Assembly: GCA_020851775.1 (NCBI GenBank)
Contig: JADZCB010000444.1
Coordinates: forward strand, 1-34,699
Length of the DNA stretch: 34,699 nucleotides
Direction: 5' to 3'
Origin: Gammaproteobacteria bacterium
GTDB lineage: Bacteria; Pseudomonadota; Gammaproteobacteria; Ga0077536
Shown: piece by piece, positions 8,807-18,320 of the stretch
Layout: the number at the start of each line of letters is the position of its first letter
Numbering within the stretch: the first letter of the stretch is position 1
The notes under the pieces: model-generated
Told to the model about the DNA's origin: nothing
The model's input: the letters and a program-made list of their open reading frames with translations, nothing else
Databases searched by the model: none
Translations under genes and position numbers: made by a program

Positions 8807-9420
8807 TCAGACACCTCTGGGTTCGTTGCCCCACTCCCGTGGTGCGACGGCAGGTCCGCCAGGCTCGAGCCACGTGACAACATATCTTCGACGACGCCGT
8901 CTTCAATGTCGATCATCAGCGCATCGTTGAATCGATTGAAGAATCCGCACAGAGCGGTGCGCAGCGTCAACTCCACGATCTGTTCCTCGCTGAAATGCTT
9001 TCGAAGGGCGGTGAAGACCTGGTCGCGGATACGCTGCGGATTGGTAGTCACCTGCACGGCGTAATCACGCACAAGCAGGTCGACCTCGTCGAATCCCGGT
9101 ACATCGGACTCGAGGATCCGCGCCACCGCAGCAGGCGAGAAGCCGTGATCTACCAAGCGTGGCGTGTGGTGACTCACGCAGTAGCTGCACTCGTTGACCT
9201 TGGAGACAACGACCAGCGCAATCTCCAGGTAACGTCTGGGCAGAATCTTCTCGTCGTACAGATCCAACAGCAAGCCCATGATGTGCTTGAGCGCTGGTGG
9301 TCGATGTGCGAACACCATCACCTGGTTCATGAATGGACCGTAGTCCTGCACGAACCGCTCGTAGATCGGTCGAACATCGACCGGTACTTCATCCACCTGA
9401 ACGTCTCTGACCCGTGCCAT
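8803..9420 (-). CDS. Carboxymuconolactone decarboxylase/AhpD-like protein
   Basis: VVSKVNECSYCVSHHTPRLVDHGFS contains the AhpD/CMD CxxC-x-HH type motif. Confidence 0.8.
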   Translation of the reverse strand: MARVRDVQVDEVPVDVRPIYERFVQDYGPFMNQVMVFAHRPPALKHIMGLLLDLYDEKILPRRYLEIALVVVSKVNECSYCVSHHTPRLVDHGFSPAAVARILESDVPGFDEVDLLVRDYAVQVTTNPQRIRDQVFTALRKHFSEEQIVELTLRTALCGFFNRFNDALMIDIEDGVVEDMLSRGSSLADLPSHHGSGATNPEVSE

Positions 9421-9455
9421 CTTGCTCCCTTCGGGGTCGTCCGCGCCGTGGTCGC

Positions 9456-10673
9456 TCAGCCCTTGCGTGTTGTGAGTACCACGTCCTTGCCGCCTTTGAT
9501 CTCGTAGAGTTGCACGTCGCGATCAACCGTCTGGCGATGGCTATCGAATTCCACAGGCGAACCGGCACCCGAGTAGTTGATTTCCTCGCCGGCGCGTATC
9601 GCCTTCAAGCCATCAAGCACGTTGTATACGGTCTTCTTGCCAGGCCCGGTCGAGACATCGACGATGGCCTTCTTGACCTTGTCGACATCGATGCTGCCTG
9701 CCTTCTGGATCGCCAACGCGAGCACGGAGATCTGATCGCGACAGAGGGTTCCATACGGATGTTGAATCTGGCCGTTGTCCTCGAGCCCCGCCTCGCGCAG
9801 GTACTGCTTATACGCAGGACTGTCCAATGGCGGGATCGGATAGCCGTGCAGGATTCCTTCCGCTGCGTCACCGACAGCGGCTTTGAAGGGAGCACTGGCG
9901 GCGAAAGTGACAGTGATGACACGGCCCTTGTACCCGGAACGATATATGTCCTTGTAGATCGCGGTGAAGTCGGTGACATACCCCGGAATGAAGACTGCGT
10001 CAGGATTTCCCTCTAGCAGATGCGAGACCTCGGATTTATACGAGGCTTGGTTGGCGTTGTAGTAGAACGGCTTTTCGAGCAGTCGGCCGGCGCCGACTGC
10101 GTCGACGAACCCGTCGAGTATGGATTTTGTGAAGTCGTTGTTTAGCGCCATTAGCTTGAAGCGCTTGTAGCCACGCTCGAGCGCAAGTTGCCCCAGAGCT
10201 CGGCCCCATACTGGATTCAGAATTTGAAAGTTGAACACAAGGCCCTTGGTGTCACGGAGCGGAATGTCGCTCGACGACGAGACACACATCTGGATCACGT
10301 TCGCGCTCTGGCACTTGGGCATGATTCCCAGGGTCACTGACGACGCCCAAGTGCCGAGAATCGCTATAACCTGATTCACGTTGATCAGTTTGTCGGCGGC
10401 GCGTGTCGCAGTCTCGGGATTGGTTTCGCCATCTTCCTGTGTCAGCTTGATCTGGCGATTCAGCACGCCACCCGCGGCGTTGATCTGGTCGACCGTGCGT
10501 TTGATGGCCGCGGCCATGTTCCCACCATAGGGCGCACCTCCACCGGTATTCGGTGTCAGAGATCCGATGTTTATCGGGTCACTCGCGTACGCGAAGCGTG
10601 GGACGAAGGCCGTGCCAAGCATGGCCGCAGTTGATCCGGTAACCACGCGACGGCGGGAAATCAGGGTTTGCAT
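9456..10673 (-). CDS. Branched-chain-amino-acid-type ABC transporter substrate-binding protein
   Basis: Tat-like leader MQTLISRRRVVTGSTAAMLGTAFVPRFAYA, then DPINIGSLTPNTGGGAPYGGNMAAAIKRTVDQINAAGGVLNRQIKLTQEDGETNPETA. Confidence 0.9.
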   Translation of the reverse strand: MQTLISRRRVVTGSTAAMLGTAFVPRFAYASDPINIGSLTPNTGGGAPYGGNMAAAIKRTVDQINAAGGVLNRQIKLTQEDGETNPETATRAADKLINVNQVIAILGTWASSVTLGIMPKCQSANVIQMCVSSSSDIPLRDTKGLVFNFQILNPVWGRALGQLALERGYKRFKLMALNNDFTKSILDGFVDAVGAGRLLEKPFYYNANQASYKSEVSHLLEGNPDAVFIPGYVTDFTAIYKDIYRSGYKGRVITVTFAASAPFKAAVGDAAEGILHGYPIPPLDSPAYKQYLREAGLEDNGQIQHPYGTLCRDQISVLALAIQKAGSIDVDKVKKAIVDVSTGPGKKTVYNVLDGLKAIRAGEEINYSGAGSPVEFDSHRQTVDRDVQLYEIKGGKDVVLTTRKG

Positions 10674-10718
10674 GATCTAGTCTCCTTCTGTAAGTGAGGA
10701 CGGGTAGGTGTGGCTTTG

Positions 10719-11630
10719 TCAAGAAGTCTTCTCGAACTCGGACATGAACTTGGGTTCAGGAATCAACCCACGCGGCCTAAAGCGCAGCACGGCCATCAGG
10801 ATGATTCCGATCAGGATGATGCGAATCGACGAGAGCTGCTGCGAGGTCACGATCGAGGTAAAGTCTCCGAGGAAACGCGAACCTTCGAGAATGAATATCA
10901 CGATGCCCGCACCCAGCAACAGCCCCTTGTTGTTGCCGTAACCGCCGACGATCACCGACATCCAGATAAAGATGGCAATCATCGGCATGAAGGTGTCGGG
11001 GCTGATGTTCTGGATGTAGTGAGCGAACAGCGCTCCAGCGACCCCCATGAAGACCGAGCCCAGGACGAATGCCTGAACGCGAAAGCGCAGCACGTTCTTG
11101 CCGAGTACGCCGGCCACCACGTCGTCTTCGCGGATCGCTCGGAGTGTGCGACCGTACGGGCCAGACCGAATCCGTTCGCAGATGGCATAGATCACCAGCA
11201 CGACCAGCGCCACGACGCCGAGATAGACAAGCGAGTAAACCGCGTTGCTTAGACCAAAGTCGAAGGGGCGCGCCGGAATTCTCAGCCCCCTGGGACCCTC
11301 GGTCAGCCAGTCTTCGTTGAGCGCGAAGAGCCGCACGATCTCGCCGAAGCCCAGGGTGACGATCGCGAAATAGTCTTCTCGCAGCCGCATAGTGAGAAGG
11401 CTGACGACGAGGCCTGCGACACCAGCGGCTACGCCGGCGAGTGCGATCGCGAGCTCTGGTGCGATTCCGATGCGGGTCGACAGAATCGCCCCACTGTATG
11501 CACCCAGTGCGTAGAAGCCGGCGACGCCGAAGTTCACCATCCCGGTCATGCCCCATTGCAGGTTGAGACCTTGCGCCAGAATCATGAAGAACCCGGCATA
11601 GGTGGCCATGGCGACGAAGTACGCAAGCAT
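10719..11630 (-). CDS. LIV-type ABC transporter permease (LivM-like)
   Basis: Hydrophobic protein with GMVNFGVAGFYALGAYSGA and YFAIVTLGFGEIVRLF motifs typical of LivM. Confidence 0.9.
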   Translation of the reverse strand: MLAYFVAMATYAGFFMILAQGLNLQWGMTGMVNFGVAGFYALGAYSGAILSTRIGIAPELAIALAGVAAGVAGLVVSLLTMRLREDYFAIVTLGFGEIVRLFALNEDWLTEGPRGLRIPARPFDFGLSNAVYSLVYLGVVALVVLVIYAICERIRSGPYGRTLRAIREDDVVAGVLGKNVLRFRVQAFVLGSVFMGVAGALFAHYIQNISPDTFMPMIAIFIWMSVIVGGYGNNKGLLLGAGIVIFILEGSRFLGDFTSIVTSQQLSSIRIILIGIILMAVLRFRPRGLIPEPKFMSEFEKTS

Positions 11631-11640
11631 CGGGCAACCC

Positions 11641-12504
11641 CTATTTCTTGATCTCGGGTTGGCCGAGTAGGCCGTACGGGCGCAGCAACAGCAAGATTGT
11701 GATCATCGCGAAGCCGACGCCGATCTTGTACGAGCTGGGCAGGATCAAAGTGGCGAACTCCTCGGCCAGCCCAACTAGAACCGCACCGAGCATCGCCCCG
11801 TACACTGAACCAATGCCGCCCAGAATGGCCGCCGCGATGATTGGAATGGTCAGGCCCCAACCGAGAAGCGGCTCTATCACTAGATCCAGCCCGGCTGAGA
11901 CACCGCTCAGCCCGAGTAGCGCTCCGCAGTAGAGCGTGACCATCACGCGAACCAGCACCGAGCGGATACCACGAACCTCGGCAAGTTGCGAGTTGTCGGC
12001 CATTGCGCGCATCGCCTTTCCGATGCGGGTGCGCGTCAGCAGAAAGTGAGTGACGATGACGACCAATAGCGACGCGCCCATCAGATAGAGTTGCGGACGC
12101 GTGATGTGCATCCCGCCAAAGACGAGTGGACGCTCAAGTGGCAGGTCGAAGCCCCTCACGTCGGCGCCGAAGACCAAGCGCACAGTGTGCTCAAGCACGA
12201 AAGTCAGTGCAATCGAAACCACGAGCAGCGTCACCGGTGAACTGGTGCGCATCGGCCGGAAGATGATCCGATCGCTGGCCCAGACGACGGCTGCACCCGC
12301 GAGCATGGCGGCAAGCGAGGCGGCCCAGAGCGGCAGGCCGAAAAGCACGTTGGCGGCGTACCCGGTGAAGACCCCGACCGTGATGTAGCCCCCGATCGCG
12401 AAGTTCGGGAAACGCAAGATGCCGAACAGCATCGAGAACGCGACCGCGGGAGGCGCGATCAAGGCGGCGGTGACGACGCCGTTGACAATCATCTGTCCCA
12501 TCAT
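11641..12504 (-). CDS. LIV-type ABC transporter permease (LivH-like)
   Basis: FSMLFGILRFPNFAIGGYITVGVFTGY...GAAILGGIGSVYGAMLGAVLVGLAEEF-type LivH signature (the read sequence is AAAILGGIGSVYGAMLGAVLVGL). Confidence 0.9.
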   Translation of the reverse strand: MMGQMIVNGVVTAALIAPPAVAFSMLFGILRFPNFAIGGYITVGVFTGYAANVLFGLPLWAASLAAMLAGAAVVWASDRIIFRPMRTSSPVTLLVVSIALTFVLEHTVRLVFGADVRGFDLPLERPLVFGGMHITRPQLYLMGASLLVVIVTHFLLTRTRIGKAMRAMADNSQLAEVRGIRSVLVRVMVTLYCGALLGLSGVSAGLDLVIEPLLGWGLTIPIIAAAILGGIGSVYGAMLGAVLVGLAEEFATLILPSSYKIGVGFAMITILLLLRPYGLLGQPEIKK

Positions 12505-13217
12505 GCTCGCGTACCCAGGTAAAGCTCCGCCACTTCCCGGTTGCTCAAGATCTCGGACGCGGGCCCCGTCATCGCAACCTGCCCCGCAGACATGACGGTG
12601 CCGAAGTTCGATATTTGCAAGGCCCGCATCGCGTTCTGCTCGACCATCAGAATCGCGATACCGCGCTCCCGGACTTCCCGGATCGCCTCGAACATTTGCT
12701 CCGCCATTGCGGGAGAGAGGCCCGCCGACGGCTCGTCGAGGAGCAGCAACTTCGGCTCGACCATGAGGGCCATGCCGAAGGCAACCATCTGGCGCTGCCC
12801 CCCGGAGAGGTTGCCGGCTCTTACCGTTCTGAGCTTGCGTAGCGCCGGGAAAAGCTCCAGCACGCTCTCCAGGCGTGGCTTGAACTTGCGCGGCTCGATC
12901 CAGGCGCCCATCTCGAGGTTCTCGAGCACACTCAGCGAACGGAAGACGTTGTGCTCTTGAGGCACATAGGCGATGGCATGGCGCGAAACCTCACTGGGTG
13001 GCAGGCCGCCGACATCGCGACCATTGATTAGGATCTTCCCGACCCGACGTTGAACGACACCAGCCAAGGTCTTAATGAAGGTTGACTTGCCAGCTCCGTT
13101 CGGCCCAATGATCGTCATAATGCTGCCGGACTCGACCGCAACGCTGACATCGCTGACGATGTCACCGCGGCCGTAGCCCGAATACACGCCCTCGGCGCGG
13201 AAGAAGACGTTAGACAT
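12501..13217 (-). CDS. LIV-type ABC transporter ATPase (LivF-like)
   Basis: Walker A GPNGAGKS, signature LSGGQRQM, Walker B LLLLDEPSAGLSP. Start set at MSNVFFRAEGVYSGYG (13217). Confidence 0.93.
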   Translation of the reverse strand: MSNVFFRAEGVYSGYGRGDIVSDVSVAVESGSIMTIIGPNGAGKSTFIKTLAGVVQRRVGKILINGRDVGGLPPSEVSRHAIAYVPQEHNVFRSLSVLENLEMGAWIEPRKFKPRLESVLELFPALRKLRTVRAGNLSGGQRQMVAFGMALMVEPKLLLLDEPSAGLSPAMAEQMFEAIREVRERGIAILMVEQNAMRALQISNFGTVMSAGQVAMTGPASEILSNREVAELYLGTRA

Positions 13218-14016
13218 GCGCCGCAGCCCTCCCGAGATAGGCTTCGATGACTGCGGGGTCTCTACGGATCTCATCGAACGACGCTTCCATCAGGTGCCGA
13301 CCTTCAGTCATCACGATGACCGGGTCGCACAGACGTGCAATGAAGTCCATGTCGTGTTCGATGATCAGGAACGTCTTCCCATACTCGGCGTTGAGCCGAC
13401 GAATCATTTCGGTGAGCAGTCCCATCAAGGCTGGGTTCACGCCGGCGCCGGGTTCGTCGAGCAGGATCACGGGGCAATCTGTCATTAGCGCGCGACCAAG
13501 CTCAAGCAGTTTCTTCTGCCCGCCTGACAGATTTGCCGCGTACTCGTTGCGCAAGGCCGTGAGGCGTGAGAGCGCAAGGACCTCCACCGCGCGCCGGTAA
13601 AGACCTTCTTGCTCGGCCCTCACCTTCGCCGGGCCGAAAAACAACGGCAGTAGTCGCTCGCCGCACTGGTTCTGCGGGGCGAGCAGCAGGTTCTCCAGTA
13701 CCGTGAGCGGGCCGAACTCCCGCGCGAGTTGGAAGCTGCGTACCATGCCGCGCTGTGCGCGCTCATGGGTGGGCAGCGCCGTAATGTTGTCACCGAACAG
13801 TTCGACGCGACCGGAGTCCGGACGGATCACGCCGCTCAACAGATGGAACAAAGTGGACTTTCCCGCCCCGTTGGGTCCGATCAGACCCGTGATCGATCCT
13901 TCTCGCAACGTGAGGCTCATGCCCGAGACGGCGCGCACACCGCCGAACGACTTCTGCAGAGCTTGGCCGCTGAGAACGATGCGCGGCGGACTCTTGGCTG
14001 TGGCACTAGCGTGCAT
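13210..14016 (-). CDS. LIV-type ABC transporter ATPase (LivG-like)
   Basis: Walker A GPNGAGKS, signature LSGGQKKL, Walker B VILLDEPGAGVNP. Confidence 0.93.
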   Translation of the reverse strand: MHASATAKSPPRIVLSGQALQKSFGGVRAVSGMSLTLREGSITGLIGPNGAGKSTLFHLLSGVIRPDSGRVELFGDNITALPTHERAQRGMVRSFQLAREFGPLTVLENLLLAPQNQCGERLLPLFFGPAKVRAEQEGLYRRAVEVLALSRLTALRNEYAANLSGGQKKLLELGRALMTDCPVILLDEPGAGVNPALMGLLTEMIRRLNAEYGKTFLIIEHDMDFIARLCDPVIVMTEGRHLMEASFDEIRRDPAVIEAYLGRAAAHV

Positions 14017-14356
14017 GGGCAGTTCGGAAGGAACGCGAATTCAGGCCGCCGAAGTGTGTGGTCGTATCCATCGCAATCCTTCGCTGGCGTGCTCGCGGCA
14101 CCGCTACGCGACAAGCAATTCCTGAGTCAGTCTATGTTTCAACGTCTTCATTCGCAATTGAAGACACCTTCAAGCCGGTGCTGGCGGAGAACAGGAACAC
14201 TGTCGCTCGAATTGGCGCGCACCCGGATCCGCACGCAACTTCCGAATGTGGGGTTAACCCTGGGCTCGCAACCAACCGATGCCTGCCCCCAAATACGCGT
14301 CATGCTGGCGCATCTCCTTGATCGGGTTCAACTTAACCCGCCAGCGCCACCGCCCG

Positions 14357-14389
14357 GCTGCACTACTCGATCGGGCCGAGTAGTGCAGC
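14357..14389. repeat. Perfect 13-bp inverted repeat with 7-nt loop
   Basis: GCTGCACTACTCG-atcgggc-CGAGTAGTGCAGC; arms are exact reverse complements. Confidence 0.9.
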
Positions 14390-14427
14390 TATGGGGGATA
14401 GTGTGGCGACCCCTTAAGCGAATCGAC

Positions 14428-14775
14428 TTAACCCCTCGGCGCGTCCAGCATCGCGTCGCGCAGCAGGTTGATCACCGGCTGCACCGCCTGGCCGATGCGC
14501 ACGACGCTGGCAGCCAGCGTGTTGCGCGAGGTGTCGCTGCCACCGAAGCGGCTGAGCAGCGCGGCTTACCGGTACAGCGGCAGCGCGTCCAGGTATTTCG
14601 ACGTGATGATCCAGGCCATCGCCGCCTCGGTGTACAGGCCCTTGGGGATCACCTGCGGCGGCCGCGCCCCCAGGCGCATCGCGCCGTCGCAGCACGGGCA
14701 CGCGTACTTGACGCGTTCGTGCCGGATCACGCGTCCGCCATGATGGTCGATCATGAGGCTTCGATGCGCCATCAT
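14428..14775 (-). mobile_element. IS66-family transposase (TnpC) remnant, truncated at both ends with in-frame stop
   Basis: HGGRVIRHERVKYACPCCDGAMRLGARPPQVIPKGLYTEAAMAWIITSKYLDALPLYR*AALLSRFGGSDTSRNTLAASVVRIGQAVQPVINLLRDAMLD; TAA at 14566-14568. Confidence 0.9.
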
Positions 14776-15977
14776 GCGATCACGCCGCGCGCGTGCAACG
14801 CGCGCAACTCCTCGGCTGTCACACCGATCTCCTGAAGCACCGAGTCGGTGTCCGCGCCGAGCATGGGTCCGCCGCCAGAAAAGTTGCCTGGTGTTGCGCT
14901 CAACTTGGGCACGACCCCAGGCACCGTCAAGGCGCTGCCGTCGGGCAGTTCGAGCCGCCGCAGCATGTCACGAGCGCGGTAGTGTGCGTCCTCGACGATG
15001 TCCCTTGTCGTGTACGGCTTGCCTGCCGGCACCCTTACATCGGCGAGTGCGCGCAACGCATCGTCGAGAGTCTGGCGTCGTGTCCATTCGCCGATCGCCT
15101 CGTCGATCTCGGCCATCCGTTTCACTCGGCCGGCGTTCGTCGCGACGCTCCGGTCGCCGCCGAGGTCGTCGCGCCCGATCAAGCGCATCAATCGCTTGAA
15201 GATGCTGTCGCCGTTACCCGCGATCAGCACGTAGCGGCCGTCTGCGCAGCGGTAGGCGTTGGTCGGCGCGACGCCGGGCAGCGCGCTGCCGGCGGGTTCG
15301 CGCTGCAGGCCGTAGCGATCGTACTCGGCGACCGCGCCTTCCATCATGTTGAAGACCGACTCGAACAGCGCGACGTCGATCATCTGTCCCTGGCCTCCGC
15401 GCGTCGCGCGATGGTACAGCGCGAGGAGCACGCCGATTACACCGTGCAGCGCCGACAGCGAATCGCCGATGCTGATCGCAGGCCGCACCGGCGGCTCGCC
15501 GGGCGTGCCGGTGATGTGCCGCAACCCTCCCATCGCCTCGGCGATGACACCGAAACCGGGCAGGTCGCGCAGCGGGCCGGTCTGCCCGTAGCCGGAGATG
15601 CGCAGCATGATCAAGCCGGGGTTGAGCGCTGCGAGTTGTTCGTATCCCAGGTTCCACCCTTCCATCGTGCAGGGACGGAAGTTCTCGATGACGATGTCGG
15701 CGCGGGCCGCCAGGCGGCGCACCAGGTTCTGCCCGTCGGCCTGGTGCAGGTCGACGGCAACCGACTTCTTGTCGCGCGACTGGACGTGCCACCAGACGGC
15801 CGTCTCTCCTTCCGGAGCGCGCCACCCGCGCAGCGGGTCGCCGCCGACGGGCGGCTCGATCTTGATCACCTCCGCACCGAAGTCGGCCAGCGTCTTGCCG
15901 GCGAACGGCCCTGCGATCAGGCTACCGAGTTCGACGACGCGGATTCCGTCGAGCGGACGTGTGGACACAACGCTCAT
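14772..15977 (-). CDS. Class III CoA-transferase (CaiB/BaiF family)
   Basis: MSVVSTRPLDGIRVVELGSLIAGPFAGKTLADFGAEVIKIEPPVGGDPLRGW...AISIGDSLSALHG. Start reassigned to 15977, overlapping the upstream stop. Confidence 0.93.
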   Translation of the reverse strand: MSVVSTRPLDGIRVVELGSLIAGPFAGKTLADFGAEVIKIEPPVGGDPLRGWRAPEGETAVWWHVQSRDKKSVAVDLHQADGQNLVRRLAARADIVIENFRPCTMEGWNLGYEQLAALNPGLIMLRISGYGQTGPLRDLPGFGVIAEAMGGLRHITGTPGEPPVRPAISIGDSLSALHGVIGVLLALYHRATRGGQGQMIDVALFESVFNMMEGAVAEYDRYGLQREPAGSALPGVAPTNAYRCADGRYVLIAGNGDSIFKRLMRLIGRDDLGGDRSVATNAGRVKRMAEIDEAIGEWTRRQTLDDALRALADVRVPAGKPYTTRDIVEDAHYRARDMLRRLELPDGSALTVPGVVPKLSATPGNFSGGGPMLGADTDSVLQEIGVTAEELRALHARGVIA

Positions 15978-17149
15978 GCCACGGCTCCGAAGCGCGTCCG
16001 AGACCACGAGGCGATGCGCTGCACCGCCTCGTCGAGCAGCTCGGGCTGACCCTTGAAGTAATGGTTCGCACCGCGGATCACGAGCATTTCGCGGTCCGCA
16101 CTCGCGCAGGCGCGGAAGATGCGGCCAATGTCGGGCTGGGGCACGGCGTCGTCGGCGCTGTGCTCGATCGCGAGCAGCGGCACGTCGATCTGCGCGGCAC
16201 ATGCCTCGCTGTCGGCGCGAGAATCGTCGATCGACCATTGGGACAGCCACGAGCGCAGCGTGCAGAAGCGGGCCAGGCCCACCGGACCGCTGTTGGCGGT
16301 CTCGGGCACGCCCAGATAGCAGGTACCGATCGGCCGATCGTTCGGCTCGATGCTCGCGTCGAGGAAGCGCGGTTCGGCTAGCGTGCGGTGCACGACGAAG
16401 CCGCGTTCGAGCTCGGCGCCGCCACGCTCCCGCAGCATGTGCAGCGTTTCGCGCACGCGGGTGGTGACGCGCCGCACGCGCTGCTCCTGGGCCGCGCGGT
16501 AGGCCCGCAGCCAATCAGCAGGGTAGGGCGGACGCACTGGCAGCGCGGGTGAGTAGAGGTCGAACTCGGGGTCACGGTCGTCGGGGTTCGCTTCGTCGCG
16601 TACCGACGGGTCGATCCAGTCGCAAAGCGTGCGCGCCCGCGACAGATGGGCCGCCTCGACGACGAGGCCGTCGGCGATGGGCAGCCTCGCGGCGACGAGG
16701 TCCACCGCGTCCCCTGCCGGGGTCGCGCGGATCGTCGGCCGCTCGGCCTGCGACTGGTAGAACAGTACTAGCGACCCGCCGCCGGACCAACCGAGCAGCA
16801 CGACCTTGCGATACCCGAGCCGCTCCCGGGCGTGGCGGATGCAGGCGCCGAGGTCGAGCGCGACCTTCTCGAAGATCAGCGGCGCATCGTTCTTCACGTA
16901 GCGGCTGCCCATGCACAGCACGTGGTGTCCGGCGGCCGCGAGTGCCGACGGCAGCGGGAGCAGCTGCAAGGTCGTGCTCGGGTGCATCATCAGGAACAGC
17001 GTGCCGTCGCGGCCGGTGTCGCCCGCCGGACGAATCAGCACGCCTTCGAGGTTGATCGTGCCCTGACTGCCGACGAAGCCATAGGTCTCGGTGTAGCGAG
17101 TCTGTTCCTCGAAGGCGACGTGAATCCAGCGGGTTTCGATCGGGAGCAT
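15974..17149 (-). CDS. Alpha/beta-hydrolase-fold protein
   Basis: Nucleophile-elbow motif VVLLGWSGGGSLVLFY, plus DVPLLAIEHSADDAVP and a late GANHYFKGQ (Asp/His). Confidence 0.82.
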   Translation of the reverse strand: MLPIETRWIHVAFEEQTRYTETYGFVGSQGTINLEGVLIRPAGDTGRDGTLFLMMHPSTTLQLLPLPSALAAAGHHVLCMGSRYVKNDAPLIFEKVALDLGACIRHARERLGYRKVVLLGWSGGGSLVLFYQSQAERPTIRATPAGDAVDLVAARLPIADGLVVEAAHLSRARTLCDWIDPSVRDEANPDDRDPEFDLYSPALPVRPPYPADWLRAYRAAQEQRVRRVTTRVRETLHMLRERGGAELERGFVVHRTLAEPRFLDASIEPNDRPIGTCYLGVPETANSGPVGLARFCTLRSWLSQWSIDDSRADSEACAAQIDVPLLAIEHSADDAVPQPDIGRIFRACASADREMLVIRGANHYFKGQPELLDEAVQRIASWSRTRFGAVA

Positions 17150-17175
17150 GTTCAGTCTTGCGTCGGAGGTTCGCG

Positions 17176-18309
17176 TCAGAAGCCGAGGAGCGTCGCCACG
17201 CGGTCGGCGTGCAGGTGCCGGTCGCCGAGGAGTGTCCCGGCCACGCGCGCGCGCTTCAGGTACAGGCCGACGTCGAGTTCGTCCGTCATGCCGATGCCAC
17301 CGTGCATCTGCACCGCCTCGTCGGTCGCCCGTTCGGCCGCGTCGCCGGCCTTGGCCTTGGCGACCGATGCGAACAGAGCAGCACGCGGGTCGCCGAGGTC
17401 GCGCAGGCGCGCCGCCTTCACGACCGTCGACTGCGCGAGCTCGATCTGGCCGTGCAGTTGCGCCGCGCGGTGCTGCAGCGCCTGAAAACTGCCGATCGCG
17501 TGGCCGAACTGGCGGCGCCGCTTGAGGTACGTCACGGTGCGCTCGAATGCCTCGCGCGCGATGCCGACGAGTTCGGCCGCGAGCGCGATGCGGCCGGCGT
17601 CGAGCACGTCGTCGATGATCGGCCCGGCGCCGTCGACCGGACCGATCGCGGTGTCGGTCGCGACGCGCACGCCGTCGAAGGTCACGCGAGCGGCGTTGCG
17701 GCTGTCGATCATGTCCTGGCGCCGGACCGAGACGCCCGGCCGATCGGCCTCGACAAGGAACAGGCTCAGTCCCGCAGCGTCGCCTGGCCTTCCCGACGTG
17801 CGCGCCAGCACAACGAACGCGTCGGCGACGTGCCCGTCGACGACGAGCGTCTTCTCGCCGCGCAGCACGTGAACCTCACCGCTGCGCTCGGCCGAGAGCG
17901 CGGTCGAGGCCGGGGCGTGGCGGCGCCCCTCGTCGACAGCCAGCGCCACGATCGCCTCTCCCTCCGCAATGCGAGGGAGCCAGCACCGCTGCGCGCTCGC
18001 CAGCGCCGAGCGCAACGCGGTCGCGCCCAGGACGGCGCTCGACAGGAACGGCGAGGTCGACAGGTGCCGTCCGAAGCTGGCGCACAACAGCCCTGCGCCG
18101 ACGTGACCGAACGCCGACCCGCCATGCGCTTCGTCGACGAGCACCCCGGCGTACCCCAGACGAGCCATCTCGTGCCAGACACCACGGTCGAAGCCGGTGT
18201 CGTCGCGCCCGTCGCGCAAGCGACGCAAATGCTTCGTCGACGCAAATCTCGCGAGGAAGTCGTCGGCACTGCGTGCCAGCATCACTTCGTCGTCGGTGTA
18301 GGCCAGCAT
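17176..18309 (-). CDS. Acyl-CoA dehydrogenase-like subunit (beta-type, no C-terminal catalytic Glu)
   Basis: MLAYTDDEVMLARSADDFLARF...MHGGIGMTDELDVGLYLKRARVAGTLLGDRHLHADRVA. Start trimmed to 18309 because the upstream ORF part overlaps the neighbouring gene. Confidence 0.88.
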   Translation of the reverse strand: MLAYTDDEVMLARSADDFLARFASTKHLRRLRDGRDDTGFDRGVWHEMARLGYAGVLVDEAHGGSAFGHVGAGLLCASFGRHLSTSPFLSSAVLGATALRSALASAQRCWLPRIAEGEAIVALAVDEGRRHAPASTALSAERSGEVHVLRGEKTLVVDGHVADAFVVLARTSGRPGDAAGLSLFLVEADRPGVSVRRQDMIDSRNAARVTFDGVRVATDTAIGPVDGAGPIIDDVLDAGRIALAAELVGIAREAFERTVTYLKRRRQFGHAIGSFQALQHRAAQLHGQIELAQSTVVKAARLRDLGDPRAALFASVAKAKAGDAAERATDEAVQMHGGIGMTDELDVGLYLKRARVAGTLLGDRHLHADRVATLLGF

Positions 18310-18320
18310 GGAGTCCCTTC

